64,000 bases of DNA from Xanthomonas pisi DSM 18956 (GCF_001010415.1 NZ_JPLE01000020.1:1-64000); one strand, 5' to 3'. Shown: positions 17,139 through 25,829, numbered from the stretch's first letter. The notes: a model not told the origin generated them from the sequence alone. Made by a program: numbers and translations.

Positions 17139-18704
17139 TTGACCACCTCGACCTTGCCGGGCCCCACGGCCGGCGCGCGCTTGCCGCGCCAGATTCCTTT
17201 CATCATCGGCAACGAAGCCTGCGAGCGTTTCAGCTTTTACGGGATGCGCAACATCCTGGTGCAGTTTCTGATCACCTCGATGCTGCTGCAGGAAGTTGGC
17301 GGGCCGGACCGAGAGGCCGAAGCCAAGCACATCCTGCACAGTTTCATGATCGGGGTGTTCTTCTTCCCGCTGCTGGGCGGTTGGCTGGCCGACCGGCTGT
17401 TTGGCAAATACAACACCATCCTGTGGTTCAGCCTGATCTATTGCGCCGGCCACGCGTGTCTGGCGATGTTCGAGGGCAGCCGTCACGGCTTCTTCGTGGG
17501 GCTGGGCCTGATCGCGCTGGGCGCGGGCGGCATCAAGCCGCTGGTGGCCTCGTTCATGGGCGACCAGTTCGACCAGTCCAACAAGCACATGGCCAAGGTG
17601 GTGTTCGACGCCTTCTACTGGATCATCAACTTCGGCTCGCTGTTCGCCTCGTTGCTGATTCCGCTGGCGCTGAAGCATCTGGGCCCGTCGTGGGCGTTCG
17701 GCATCCCCGGCATTTTGATGTTCGTGGCCACGCTGGTGTTCTGGCTGGGGCGCAAGCGCTACGTGCTGGTGCCGTTGCCGCCGAAAGACCCGCACGGGTT
17801 TGGCGCCGTGCTGCGCACGGCATTGCTGGCACGCGCACCAGGGCAGGGACGGCCTGGCCTGGTACTGGCCATCGTCGCGGTGGTCGCTGCGCTGGCCTGC
17901 ATGGCGCTGATCGAGCCGCTGGGCATCGTCATCTGTCTGTGCATGGCGCTGGTGCTGCTGCTGGCCGGGATCGGCGGCGGCACCTGGTGGCAGCTGGAAC
18001 GCGCGCGCGGCACGCATCCGGATGCAGCGGTCGAAGGCGTGCGCGCATTGCTGCGGGTGCTGGTGATCTTCGCGCTGGTGACGCCGTTCTTTTCGTTGTT
18101 CGATCAGAAGGCCTCGACCTGGGTGCTGCAAGGGCGCGAGATGACCATGCCGGCTTGGTTCACCGCCTCGCAGATGCAGGCGCTCAATCCGCTGCTGGTG
18201 ATGCTGCTGATCCCCTTCAACAACCTGGTGCTATACCCGCTGCTGCGCCGCCGTGGCTGGGAGCCGACGCCGTTGCGTCGCATGACCAGCGGTATCGCCT
18301 TCAGCGGCGTGGCGTGGATTGCGGTCGGCGCGATCCAGGTCGTCATGGACGGCGGTGAGCCGATGCACATCGCCTGGCAGATGCTGCCCTATGCCTTGCT
18401 CACCTTCGGCGAGGTGCTGGTGTCGGCCACCGGCATCGAGTTCGCCTACAGCCAGGCGCCGCCGTCGATGAAGGGTGTGGTGATGAGCTTCTGGTATCTG
18501 ACCACCACGGTGGGCAATCTGTGGGTGCTGCTATCGAACGTGGCGGTGCGCAACGCGACGGTGACCTCCCATATCGCCGATACTGGGCTCAGCGAAGCGG
18601 CATTCCTGATGTTCTTCTTCGCGGCCTTCGCGTTCCTGGCAGCACTGGCCTTCGGCCTGTACGCACGCCGGTATCGCATGGTCGACAATTACCGTTCTGC
18701 CTGA
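17139..18704 (+). CDS. POT-family proton-dependent oligopeptide transporter
   Basis: 521 residues if it starts at TTG 17139 (MTTSTLPGPTAG...). No ATG lies close to the first conserved segment, and the in-frame ATG at 17022 adds an unlikely Arg-rich stretch. The POT signature is plain: PFIIGNEACERFSFYGMRNILVQFL (about 20-44) with the ExxERFxYYG-type motif, then GVFFFPLLGGWLADRLFGKYNTI and AFYWIINFGSLFASLL. About 12-14 membrane helices follow. It imports di- and tripeptides with protons across the inner membrane. It fits the peptidase-rich neighbourhood (M14 upstream, M3 downstream). The rhomboid gene begins 7 bp after its stop. Confidence 0.92.
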   Translation: MTTSTLPGPTAGARLPRQIPFIIGNEACERFSFYGMRNILVQFLITSMLLQEVGGPDREAEAKHILHSFMIGVFFFPLLGGWLADRLFGKYNTILWFSLIYCAGHACLAMFEGSRHGFFVGLGLIALGAGGIKPLVASFMGDQFDQSNKHMAKVVFDAFYWIINFGSLFASLLIPLALKHLGPSWAFGIPGILMFVATLVFWLGRKRYVLVPLPPKDPHGFGAVLRTALLARAPGQGRPGLVLAIVAVVAALACMALIEPLGIVICLCMALVLLLAGIGGGTWWQLERARGTHPDAAVEGVRALLRVLVIFALVTPFFSLFDQKASTWVLQGREMTMPAWFTASQMQALNPLLVMLLIPFNNLVLYPLLRRRGWEPTPLRRMTSGIAFSGVAWIAVGAIQVVMDGGEPMHIAWQMLPYALLTFGEVLVSATGIEFAYSQAPPSMKGVVMSFWYLTTTVGNLWVLLSNVAVRNATVTSHIADTGLSEAAFLMFFFAAFAFLAALAFGLYARRYRMVDNYRSA

Positions 18705-18711
18705 GGTCTGC

Positions 18712-19320
18712 ATGATTACCCTGATCCTGATCGCCATCACCGGCCTCGTCTCGTGGATGGCGTTCAACAACCGCAAATTGAACGACCGCTTGATCCTTTG
18801 GCCGCCGGCGTTGGACAAGCACAAGCAGTACGACCGTCTGGTCACCTACGGCTTCATCCATGCCGACCTGGGGCACCTGGTCTTCAACATGATCACGCTG
18901 TTCTTTTTCGGACGGGTGATCGAAAGCGTGATGACGCAGCTGACCGGCAGCGTGCTGACCTATCCGCTGTTCTATCTGGCTGCGCTGGTGGTGTCGATCC
19001 TGCCCAGCTATCTGAAGAACCAGAAGAACCCCAATTACCTGAGCCTGGGCGCCTCCGGTGCGGTGTCGGCGGTGCTGTTCGCCTTCATCCTGCTGCAGCC
19101 GTGGACCATCATCCTGGTGCTGTTCATTCCGGCACCGGCGATCATCTATGCGGTGTTCTACGTGGGCTACAGCCTGTGGATGGACCGCCGCGGCGGCGAT
19201 CGCATCAACCACAGCGCGCACCTGGCCGGTGCGGCATTCGGTGTGATGTTCATGCTGATCATGGAGCCGCGGGTGTGGCAGGTCTTCCTGGAGCAGCTGT
19301 CCAATCCCCGCTTCGGCTGA
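18712..19320 (+). CDS. Rhomboid-family intramembrane serine protease
   Basis: 202 residues with six hydrophobic segments. The catalytic dyad is Ser115 in LSLGASGAVSA and His170 in NHSAHLAGAAFG. The HADLGHLVFNMITLFFFG motif (50-67) before the serine helix is the conserved rhomboid HxxxxHxxxNM element. It cuts membrane-anchored substrates within the inner membrane; substrates are unknown. It starts 7 bp after the peptide transporter and is probably co-transcribed. A hairpin lies at 19396. Confidence 0.95.
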   Translation: MITLILIAITGLVSWMAFNNRKLNDRLILWPPALDKHKQYDRLVTYGFIHADLGHLVFNMITLFFFGRVIESVMTQLTGSVLTYPLFYLAALVVSILPSYLKNQKNPNYLSLGASGAVSAVLFAFILLQPWTIILVLFIPAPAIIYAVFYVGYSLWMDRRGGDRINHSAHLAGAAFGVMFMLIMEPRVWQVFLEQLSNPRFG

Positions 19321-19395
19321 GGGCGCTGACCGTCTTGCTGCCTGGGGGGCCGGGCTGGCCGGCGCTGCGGCAACGCAGCTGACGCATCAGTGCAG

Positions 19396-19414
19396 CGGTT
19401 GCCTGCGGCAACCG
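19396..19414. terminator. Hairpin downstream of the rhomboid gene
   Basis: CGGTTGCC-TGC-GGCAACCG is a perfect 8-bp stem with a 3-nt loop, 75 bp after the rhomboid stop, between convergent genes. There is no T-run, so termination is only possible. Confidence 0.35.
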
Positions 19415-19469
19415 GGCCAGGACCGACGCCATGGCGTCACAGGTCCTGGCAGATGGAGCGAGGCCGGCA

Positions 19470-19670
19470 TCAGGCCGCGTTGCGTTCCCGGTCGGTGCTG
19501 AGCGCTGCGCCCGACGCCGCGCCGTAGGCCTGCTGCAGACGTTCGTAGACGGTATCGTTGAGTTGCGCGAAGTCGGGGTTGTGGGTGTCGCCATTGATGG
19601 CGAACTGGAACAAGCCTTCCAGCAGCGAGCTATCGCTGTCTGTGCCGTTTCCTGCCGAATCGTTGTGCAT
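19470..19670 (-). CDS. Small acidic hypothetical protein
   Basis: 66 residues starting MHNDSAGNGTDSDSS, then an amphipathic, acidic body (LLEGLFQFAINGDTHNPDFAQL, VYERLQQAYGAASG). A strong ribosome-binding site, GAGGAG, sits 7 bp before the ATG, which is the main reason to call it real. It has no signal peptide or membrane segment. I do not recognise the family. It is convergent with the rhomboid gene and divergent from the GNAT gene. Confidence 0.62.
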   Translation of the reverse strand: MHNDSAGNGTDSDSSLLEGLFQFAINGDTHNPDFAQLNDTVYERLQQAYGAASGAALSTDRERNAA

Positions 19671-19882
19671 GCGGTGACTCCTCGTTGATAAGGCGAGGGC
19701 ACTGGCCAGCCCGGAGACCGGTTGCAGGCAGCGCCTTCGAGTCAGCTATCGGCGCTACCCGAGCGAACTTAAGGCCATCTTTGCCAGGCCGGGAAGGCGG
19801 TCACAGCGTCGATTCATTTTCACGCAGGCGCGGCGTCGCGCTGGTCACACTGGCGCATCTTCACTGCCGGGCGCAGACCACG

Positions 19883-20167
19883 ATGGAGGCAGCGACAGTG
19901 CACGCCCAACACGATCCCACACAGCAGCGCTTCATTGTTGACACCGAGGGACATCATGCCGAGCTGGTTTATCGGCTCGAAGCCAAGCGCATGACCATTA
20001 CGCATACGCTAGTACCGGATGCAATTGCAGGTCGCGGGATTGCCGCCGTGTTGGTCGAGGCCGCTTTGCAGCATGCGCGTGCGGCTGGCCTGATGGTCGT
20101 GCCAGCGTGCAGCTACGCCGCCGCTTACATGCGCCGGCATCAACAGTTTCAGGATCTGCTGGCCTGA
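19883..20167 (+). CDS. Small GNAT-family N-acetyltransferase (YjdJ-like, PF14542 type)
   Basis: 94 residues. The fold is reduced to the acetyl-CoA-binding core: residues about 20-55 give the strands AELVYRLEAKRMTITHTLVPDAIAGRGIA, with the RGIAAVLVEAALQHARAAG pyrophosphate-binding loop, then VVPACSYAAAYMRRH, the usual C(P/S)xxxxY end of this small family. The partner substrate is not known for most members. The ATG at 19883 gives the normal length of about 95 residues; upstream readings are longer without similarity. Confidence 0.85.
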   Translation: MEAATVHAQHDPTQQRFIVDTEGHHAELVYRLEAKRMTITHTLVPDAIAGRGIAAVLVEAALQHARAAGLMVVPACSYAAAYMRRHQQFQDLLA

Positions 20168-20207
20168 CGGACAGCAGTGGGTGGTTCGATCAGGGGAGCA
20201 GGTGGGA

Positions 20208-21059
20208 ATGGGGCGGTTGCTTGGATTCACTAGTGTGCGCGGTCTGCTGCTGCTGGCCCTGTTGGCGGGCTGTACGCAGCGCGAACCTGCAGCGGTCGAG
20301 CCGGCGGAGCCGGCAGCCGATGCGGCCGCACCGACAACGCCGGCGCCGGCGCCGGAACCCCTGATGGTGCAGAGCGGCCCGCTGGAAGATGTGATCGAAC
20401 ATGCGCCGGCCTACATGGTTGGTATCAGCTATCCGCGTGGGCTGGATGCGTACCCGGAGCTGGCTGCGGTGATTCGCAAATATGCCCAGGATGCCCGCAG
20501 CGAGTTGATGGAAGCCGTCTCCGGTCTGGGCAACGACAAGCCCGCGGCGCCTTATGAGTTGTCGCTGGCATTCGAAAGATTGTTGCAGACCACCGATCTG
20601 ATCGTCATTTCCGCCGATGGCAGCCGCTACACCGGCGGCGCGCATGGCGAGCCGCTGGTGGCGCGTTTCGTGTGGCTGATCAAGGAGCGCAAGCAACTGA
20701 CCGCGCAAGCGTTGGTTCCAGATCCGGCCGGATGGGAAAAGATCGGTCGCGATGTCGCTGCGCAATTGCATGCGGCGGCTACCCAACGTGTGGAGGCCGA
20801 TCGGGTACCGGTGGAGGAACAGGCCGAACAAGTCGCATCGGCCGACCGCATGATTGCCGAAGGCACTGCAGCGCAAGTGGACAACTTCGCGCAGTTCGTC
20901 CCGGTGTTGAATGCAGCCGGGCAGATCACCGCAGTGCGCTTCGTGTTTCCGCCTTATCAGGTCGGGCCATATTCGGACGGCACGCAAACGGCCGAGGTCG
21001 CTGCATCCACCTTGATGCCGTGGATCGCGCCGGAATATGTACATCTTTTCGCTCGTTGA
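20208..21059 (+). CDS. DUF3298/DUF4163 (RsiV-like) lipoprotein
   Basis: 283 residues from ATG 20208, which has an AGGTGGGA ribosome-binding site. The signal LLLLALLAGC makes a lipidated Cys at about residue 23, followed by a Pro/Ala-rich linker (about 30-55). The DUF4163-type middle ends in the hallmark SRYTGGAHGEP (about 143-153), and the DUF3298-type end holds FVFPPYQVGPYSDGTQTAEV. Related domains occur in RsiV, an anti-sigma factor that binds lysozyme, but no sigma factor is adjacent here. It is probably anchored in the periplasm; the function is unknown. Confidence 0.88.
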   Translation: MGRLLGFTSVRGLLLLALLAGCTQREPAAVEPAEPAADAAAPTTPAPAPEPLMVQSGPLEDVIEHAPAYMVGISYPRGLDAYPELAAVIRKYAQDARSELMEAVSGLGNDKPAAPYELSLAFERLLQTTDLIVISADGSRYTGGAHGEPLVARFVWLIKERKQLTAQALVPDPAGWEKIGRDVAAQLHAAATQRVEADRVPVEEQAEQVASADRMIAEGTAAQVDNFAQFVPVLNAAGQITAVRFVFPPYQVGPYSDGTQTAEVAASTLMPWIAPEYVHLFAR

Positions 21060-21084
21060 GGTGTCGCCCCGCAGGTGATGTGAT

Positions 21085-21103
21085 TGAATGGTTCGGCCAT
21101 TCA
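21085..21103. promoter_or_regulatory. Palindrome upstream of the second MarR gene
   Basis: TGAATGG-TTCGG-CCATTCA is a perfect 7-bp inverted repeat ending 22 bp before the MarR start codon. The position and size suit an autoregulatory MarR operator. Binding is inferred. Confidence 0.55.
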
Positions 21104-21125
21104 GTAATGTAGCCAAACGGGTGAT

Positions 21126-21626
21126 ATGAGTAGTTTCGATCCAACCGCAAATCGCGTGGACCACACCTGCGCGCGCTACCCAGCCTTTCCGCGGGAGCCG
21201 GCTGTCCTGGTGAGGTTGATCAAGCATCTCTACAAGCGGCTGCACACCATCAGTTGTGTGCGACTCAAGCCGTACGGGATCAGCCCGCCGGAATACGAAA
21301 TCCTGATGATGTTGTACGGCACGCCCGAACAGGCGATTACCCCGACCGAGGCGGCAGAGGCCGCCAGCGAGAAGCCGGCCAACATCACCCGGCTCACTGA
21401 CCAGCTGTGCGAGAAGGGCTTGATCGCGCGTGGCAGCAGTGCCGACGACCGCCGCAAGATCATGCTGACCCTGCAACCGGCCGGGCTGGCATTGATCGAA
21501 AGCCTGTTACCGGAAGCATGCACGCTGTTGCACGAACAGACGGCCGACCTCAGCGACGCGGAGCAGGCGCGTCTGGAAAAGCTGCTGAAGAAGCTGCTCA
21601 ATGGCGTGGATGCCGTAGACGCCTGA
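21126..21626 (+). CDS. MarR-family transcriptional regulator
   Basis: 166 residues with the MarR winged helix: ISPPEYEILMMLYGTPEQAITPTEAAEAASEKPANITRLTDQLCEKGLI contains the recognition helix and GSSADDRRKIMLTLQPAG the wing. Three cysteines in the whole protein (residues 15, 44 and about 100) could allow redox sensing, but this is untested. It is not adjacent to an efflux pump; the neighbours are a lipoprotein gene upstream and the convergent dcp. A palindrome at 21085-21103 suggests it represses itself. Confidence 0.93.
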   Translation: MSSFDPTANRVDHTCARYPAFPREPAVLVRLIKHLYKRLHTISCVRLKPYGISPPEYEILMMLYGTPEQAITPTEAAEAASEKPANITRLTDQLCEKGLIARGSSADDRRKIMLTLQPAGLALIESLLPEACTLLHEQTADLSDAEQARLEKLLKKLLNGVDAVDA

Positions 21627-21666
21627 GCGCCACGCGGCAGCTGCGCCGCATGCCAGCGCCAAAACG

Positions 21667-21700
21667 ACAACGCCGCCCGGATCGCTCCGGGCGGCGTTGT
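21667..21700. terminator. Long hairpin between convergent marR and dcp
   Basis: A perfect 15-bp stem (21667-21681 with 21686-21700) around a TCGC loop. It lies between two genes that end facing each other, so it may stop transcription from both sides, though T-runs are absent. Confidence 0.6.
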
Positions 21701-21716
21701 GGCGATGCAGGTCCGA

Positions 21717-23915
21717 TTACGGCTTGGACTGCGCTGCCTCCGGTGTGGCGCCATCGCCGCCATGCGCGCTCAGGCCGCGCTTTTCAAGCAAGGGCTCGAT
21801 CTGCGGTGCATGCCCGGCAAAGTTCTGGAACAGCTCCATCGCGTCCACACTGCCGCCGCGCGACAGCAGCGTCTTGCGGAAGCGGTCGCCGTTGGCGCGG
21901 CTCAAGCCGCCATGTTGCTTGAACCACTGCTGGGTGTTGGCATCCAGGACTTCGGACCAGATGTAGGCGTAGTAGCCGGCCGCGTAGCCGCCCATGATGT
22001 GGCTGAAGTACGGGGTCTTGTAGCGCGGCGGCACCGGCGCGTAGGCGATGCCGTCCTGTTGCAGGGCCTTGGCTTCGAAGGCCATCACGCCGGCGGCGTC
22101 CGGTACTTGGTTGGCGCTGACCTGATGCCAGTTCTGATCCAGCATCGCCGCACCCAGATACTCAGTGGTGGCAAAGCCCTGATTGAACTTGGACGCGGCA
22201 ATCACCTTGTCCAGCAGCGCCTGCGGCATCGGGGTGCCGTTCTGGTAATGCTTGGCGTAGTTCTTCAGGATGGACGGCTCGTCGGCCCACATCTCGTTGA
22301 CCTGCGAAGGGAACTCGACGAAGTCGCGCGGCACGCTGGTGCCGGAGAAGTAGGGGTATTTGACGTCGGAGAACATGCCGTGCAGCGCATGGCCGAACTC
22401 ATGGAACATGGTGGTGACTTCGTCCCAGGTCAGCAACGTCGGCTGGCCGGCCGGCGGCTTGGGAATGTTGAGGTGATTGGCCACCACCGGCTTGAAACCG
22501 GTCAGATCCGACTGCGACACGTAGGAGTTCATCCATGCGCCACCGCGCTTGGATTCGCGCGCATACATGTCGGCAATGAAGATCGCCAGCTGCTTGCCGT
22601 CGGCGTCGAACACGTCATAGACGGTGATGTCGTCGCGGTAGGTCGGCAGGTCGGTGCGCTGCTTGAAGGTCAGGCCGTATTCCTGGTTGGCCGCATAGAA
22701 CACGCCGTTTTCCAGCACGTTCTTTAGCTCGAAGTACGGCTTGAGCTGGGATTCGTCGAAGTTGTACTTGGCCTGGCGCACCTTCTCGCTGTAGTAGGCC
22801 CAGTCCCAGGCTTCTAGCTTGAACGTCGGCTTGCGCGCGGCCTTCTGCTCCTTGTCGATCATCGCCTGCAGATCGGCGGCCTCGCGCCTGGCGTTGGCCA
22901 CCGCAGCGGGCGCCAACTTGCCGAGCATGGCGTTGACCGCTTCGGGGGTCTTGGCGGTCTGGTTTTCCAGCGAATACGCAGCGTAGGTCGGGAAGCCGAG
23001 CAGCTTGGCCTTGTCGGCGCGCAGCTTCATGATGCGCGACACCAGCGCGGTGTTGTCGTACTGGCCGCCGTGGCTGCCGCGCGAGACCGACGCGTCATAG
23101 ATTTTCTTGCGCAGGTCGCGATTGTTCAGCTGGGTCAGCGGCGGCTGGCCGGTGGTGTTGAGCAGCGCGATGACGTACTTGCCATCGAGCTTGCGCGCCT
23201 TGGCCGCTTCGGCGGCAGCGGCGATCTGTTCTTCAGACAGGCCGTCGAGCTGCTTGACGTCATCCACCACCACTGCAGCGGCGTTGACCTCGGTCAGCAC
23301 GTTCTGGCTGAAGGTGGTGCCCAGGTTGGCCAGCTCGGCATTCATCGCCTTGAGCGTGGTCTTGTCGGCATCGGAGAGCTTGGCGCCGTCGCGGACGAAG
23401 TCGCTGTAGTACTTCTCGACCAGGCGCAGGCTTTGCGGATCCAGGCCCAGCTTGGCGCGCTGGTCGTACAGGGTCTGGATGCGCGCGAACAACTTGCCGT
23501 TGAGCGAAATCGCATCGCGATGCGCGGCGAACCTGGCCGAATAATCGGCCTGCAGTTTCTTGCGTGCATCGTTGGTGTCGGCACCCACCAGATTGAAGAA
23601 CACCGTGGTGGCGCGATCGAGCGTGGCGCCGCTCTTTTCCAGCGCGACGATGGTGTTGTCGAAGCTCGGCTTGGCTTTCTGGTTGGCGATCTTGTCCACC
23701 TCCTTCAATTGCTCGGCCATGCCGGCGTCGAAGGCGGGGGCGAAGTCGCTGTCGGTGATTTTGTCGAACTGCGGGTAATGCAGCGGCAGCGTGCTGTCGG
23801 CAAAGAAGGGGTTGGCTTGGGTGGCAGCCTGCGTGGTCGCGGGTGCGGCGATGCTGTAGGACGGCATGGCAAGTCCCAGGGAAGCGGCCAGGGCAAAAGC
23901 GAGACGGGTGGTCAA
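21717..23915 (-). CDS. dcp: Exported M3-family peptidyl-dipeptidase
   Basis: 732 residues with a signal peptide (about 1-24, ending SIAA). The zinc site HEFGH is at residues 505-509, with Glu506 as catalytic base and the third ligand in FPSQVNEMWADE about 28 residues on. The whole fits peptidyl-dipeptidase Dcp, which removes dipeptides from the C-termini of peptides. Because of its signal it probably acts in the periplasm, where it would feed the POT transporter nearby. The gene is convergent with marR and shares the long hairpin at 21667. Confidence 0.94.
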   Translation of the reverse strand: MTTRLAFALAASLGLAMPSYSIAAPATTQAATQANPFFADSTLPLHYPQFDKITDSDFAPAFDAGMAEQLKEVDKIANQKAKPSFDNTIVALEKSGATLDRATTVFFNLVGADTNDARKKLQADYSARFAAHRDAISLNGKLFARIQTLYDQRAKLGLDPQSLRLVEKYYSDFVRDGAKLSDADKTTLKAMNAELANLGTTFSQNVLTEVNAAAVVVDDVKQLDGLSEEQIAAAAEAAKARKLDGKYVIALLNTTGQPPLTQLNNRDLRKKIYDASVSRGSHGGQYDNTALVSRIMKLRADKAKLLGFPTYAAYSLENQTAKTPEAVNAMLGKLAPAAVANARREAADLQAMIDKEQKAARKPTFKLEAWDWAYYSEKVRQAKYNFDESQLKPYFELKNVLENGVFYAANQEYGLTFKQRTDLPTYRDDITVYDVFDADGKQLAIFIADMYARESKRGGAWMNSYVSQSDLTGFKPVVANHLNIPKPPAGQPTLLTWDEVTTMFHEFGHALHGMFSDVKYPYFSGTSVPRDFVEFPSQVNEMWADEPSILKNYAKHYQNGTPMPQALLDKVIAASKFNQGFATTEYLGAAMLDQNWHQVSANQVPDAAGVMAFEAKALQQDGIAYAPVPPRYKTPYFSHIMGGYAAGYYAYIWSEVLDANTQQWFKQHGGLSRANGDRFRKTLLSRGGSVDAMELFQNFAGHAPQIEPLLEKRGLSAHGGDGATPEAAQSKP

Positions 23916-24355
23916 GAAGGTAGCTCCAAAGTGCGAACCGCCGAGGCTAACCTAGCCTGCCGGGACAGGCGTGTGACAAAAGGCATGGCTGTAAGGTCAT
24001 TGCGCCGCCATCAGGCGGGCACGACCGCTACTGGTCTTGCGGGCACATGACCGATGACGCCATGAGCGCACAGCCGCCGGACCGGCGCTGCCGGTACGCG
24101 GTGCGGCGTGTTCCACTCGGCTGCATTCCAGCTGCCCGGCGGGCAGCCAGGTCTCGATCAGCCCGCCTGACGGATGCTGGCCGGTAGCGCGCCGTGTCAG
24201 CAGCCGGCAACGGTCGGAACCAGCGGAAAGGGCCAGATGGCGACGGCGACGGATCCGTTGAACACCGCCTCTCCCGGCTGACGCGCCCGGCAACCGCGAT
24301 GCGACACTGCGGGCTGCTGGGTTACGCTGCCCACCTCGCACACTTCAGGGCAGCC
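23916..24355. other. 440-bp gap between dcp and gpx
   Basis: This is the divergent control region of dcp and glutathione peroxidase. Short open frames exist on both strands, but none has a ribosome-binding site or recognisable protein. GC-rich imperfect hairpins are present around 24100-24180. I see no clear promoter. Confidence 0.4.
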
Positions 24356-24841
24356 ATGAGCGACATCTCCACGTTCGAATTCACCGACCTGGAAGGCCGG
24401 CCCCGGTCGATGCGCGACTACGCCGGCAAGGTGGTGCTGGTGGTCAATGTCGCTTCCAAATGCGGCTTTACCCCGCAGTACGCAGGCCTGCAGGCGCTGT
24501 GGCAGCGCTATCGCGAGCGTGGGTTGGTGGTGATCGGTTTCCCGTGCGATCAGTTCGGCCATCAGGAGCCGGGCGATGCTGCACAGATCCGCCAGTTCTG
24601 TTCGCTCGACTACGCGGTGGATTTTCCGCTGGCGTCCAAGGTCGAGGTCAACGGCAGCGGCGCGCATCCGCTGTGGCAATGGCTCAAGCACGAACAACGT
24701 GGCGTGCTTGGATCGGAGGCGATCAAGTGGAACTTCACCAAGTTCCTGATCGGCCGCGACGGCGCCGTGCTGGAGCGCTACGCACCGACCACCAAGCCGG
24801 AGGCCCTGGTCGCGGACATCGAACGCGCGCTGGCCGCGTGA
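24356..24841 (+). CDS. Glutathione peroxidase (thiol peroxidase of the GPx family)
   Basis: 161 residues with the thioredoxin-like GPx fold. The peroxidatic Cys36 lies in NVASKCGFTPQY, Gln70 in FPCDQFGHQEPG and Trp in IKWNFTKFLIG; together they make the catalytic set of Cys-type GPx. The second motif has Asp in place of the usual Asn (FPCNQF). A later Cys in QFCSLDYAV could resolve the oxidised form with thioredoxin. It reduces hydrogen peroxide and lipid hydroperoxides in the cytoplasm. ATG 24356 gives the family start; longer readings are unlikely. Confidence 0.93.
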   Translation: MSDISTFEFTDLEGRPRSMRDYAGKVVLVVNVASKCGFTPQYAGLQALWQRYRERGLVVIGFPCDQFGHQEPGDAAQIRQFCSLDYAVDFPLASKVEVNGSGAHPLWQWLKHEQRGVLGSEAIKWNFTKFLIGRDGAVLERYAPTTKPEALVADIERALAA

Positions 24842-24863
24842 TGTCGCGCGCGCAACTTGCACC

Positions 24864-24971
24864 GTAGGAGCGCACCCGGGCGCGATGCGGCATGACCGAG
24901 GAGATCAGGCGTTATGCAGAGGCTGAGAGGCGTTACCGGGACTGCGCGGTCGCGCCCGGGTGCGCTCCTAC
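24864..24971. repeat. REP-like element with 22-bp perfect inverted arms
   Basis: GTAGGAGCGCACCCGGGCGCGA (24864-24885) and its exact reverse complement (24950-24971) flank a 64-bp centre. GTAGGAGCG-type palindromes are common dispersed repeats in Xanthomonas and Pseudomonas. It sits between the convergent ends of gpx and fpr. Confidence 0.85.
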
Positions 24972-25004
24972 GAGGGTGCAGCAACGGCATTGCCGCGCGC
25001 TGCA

Positions 25005-25784
25005 TCACTTCTCGACGAAGGCGCGCTCGAACACGTAATGCCCCGGCGTGCCGATGCGTGGCGAGGTCTGGAAGCCGCGCGCGTCCAGCAGGCTGCGCAG
25101 GTCGGCCAGCATCTGCGGGCTGCCGCAGATCATGAAGCGGTCGTTGGCCGGGTCCAGGGTAGGCAACCCGAGCGTCTGCTGCATGCGGCCATCGGCCATC
25201 AGCTCGGTCAACCGGCCCTGGTTGGCAAACGCTTCGCGGGTGACCGCCGGGTAATACAGCAGTTTTTCGCGCAGCAGATCGCCGAGGAATTCGTGCTGCG
25301 GCAGCTCGCGCTCGAAGTAGTCGCGATAGGCCAGGTCCTGCACGAAGCGCACGCCCTGGGTGAGGATCACCTTGTCGAAGCGCTCGTAGGTTTCCGGGTC
25401 CTTGATGATCGACAGCCACGGCGCCAGGCCGGTGCCGGTGCCCAACAGATACAGATTGCGGCCCGGGTGCAGGTCGCTGATCAGCAGCGTGCCGGTGGGC
25501 TTCTTGCCGACCAGGACCTTGTCGCCCGGTTTGATGTGCTGCAGCCGCGAGGTCAGCGGGCCGTCCGGCACCTTGATGCTGAAGAACTCCAGATGTTCTT
25601 CCCAATTGGCGCTGGCGATCGAATACGCACGCAGCAGCGGGCGCGTCTCGGTCTCCAGACCGATCATCACGAACTGCCCGTTCTCGAAGCGGAAACCGGC
25701 ATCGCGGGTGGTGGTGAAGCTGAAGTAGGCATCGGTCCAGTGACGGACCTCAAGCACCGTTTCGGCGCCGAAAGCGGAAGACAT
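25005..25784 (-). CDS. fpr: Ferredoxin/flavodoxin--NADP+ reductase
   Basis: 259 residues from ATG 25784, the usual length of the bacterial subclass I enzyme. The FAD site is in RPLLRAYSIASANWEEHLEFF (RxYS motif), and the NADP site in GRNLYLLGTGTGLAPWLSIIKDPETYERFDKVILTQGVR and MICGSPQML. The C-terminus VFERAFVEK is the conserved end with a residue stacking beside FAD. It moves electrons between NADPH and ferredoxin or flavodoxin and is often induced by oxidative stress. The longer frame from 25817 lacks similarity. Confidence 0.95.
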   Translation of the reverse strand: MSSAFGAETVLEVRHWTDAYFSFTTTRDAGFRFENGQFVMIGLETETRPLLRAYSIASANWEEHLEFFSIKVPDGPLTSRLQHIKPGDKVLVGKKPTGTLLISDLHPGRNLYLLGTGTGLAPWLSIIKDPETYERFDKVILTQGVRFVQDLAYRDYFERELPQHEFLGDLLREKLLYYPAVTREAFANQGRLTELMADGRMQQTLGLPTLDPANDRFMICGSPQMLADLRSLLDARGFQTSPRIGTPGHYVFERAFVEK

Positions 25785-25829
25785 ACCGGTAAGTGTCGTG
25801 GGAAGAGTACCGGCCAATTCTACCTCAAG

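Noticed and set aside
23997-24341. 114-codon minus-strand frame in the dcp-gpx gap
   Set aside because: It is Arg/Ser/Gly-rich with no ribosome-binding site or known domain.
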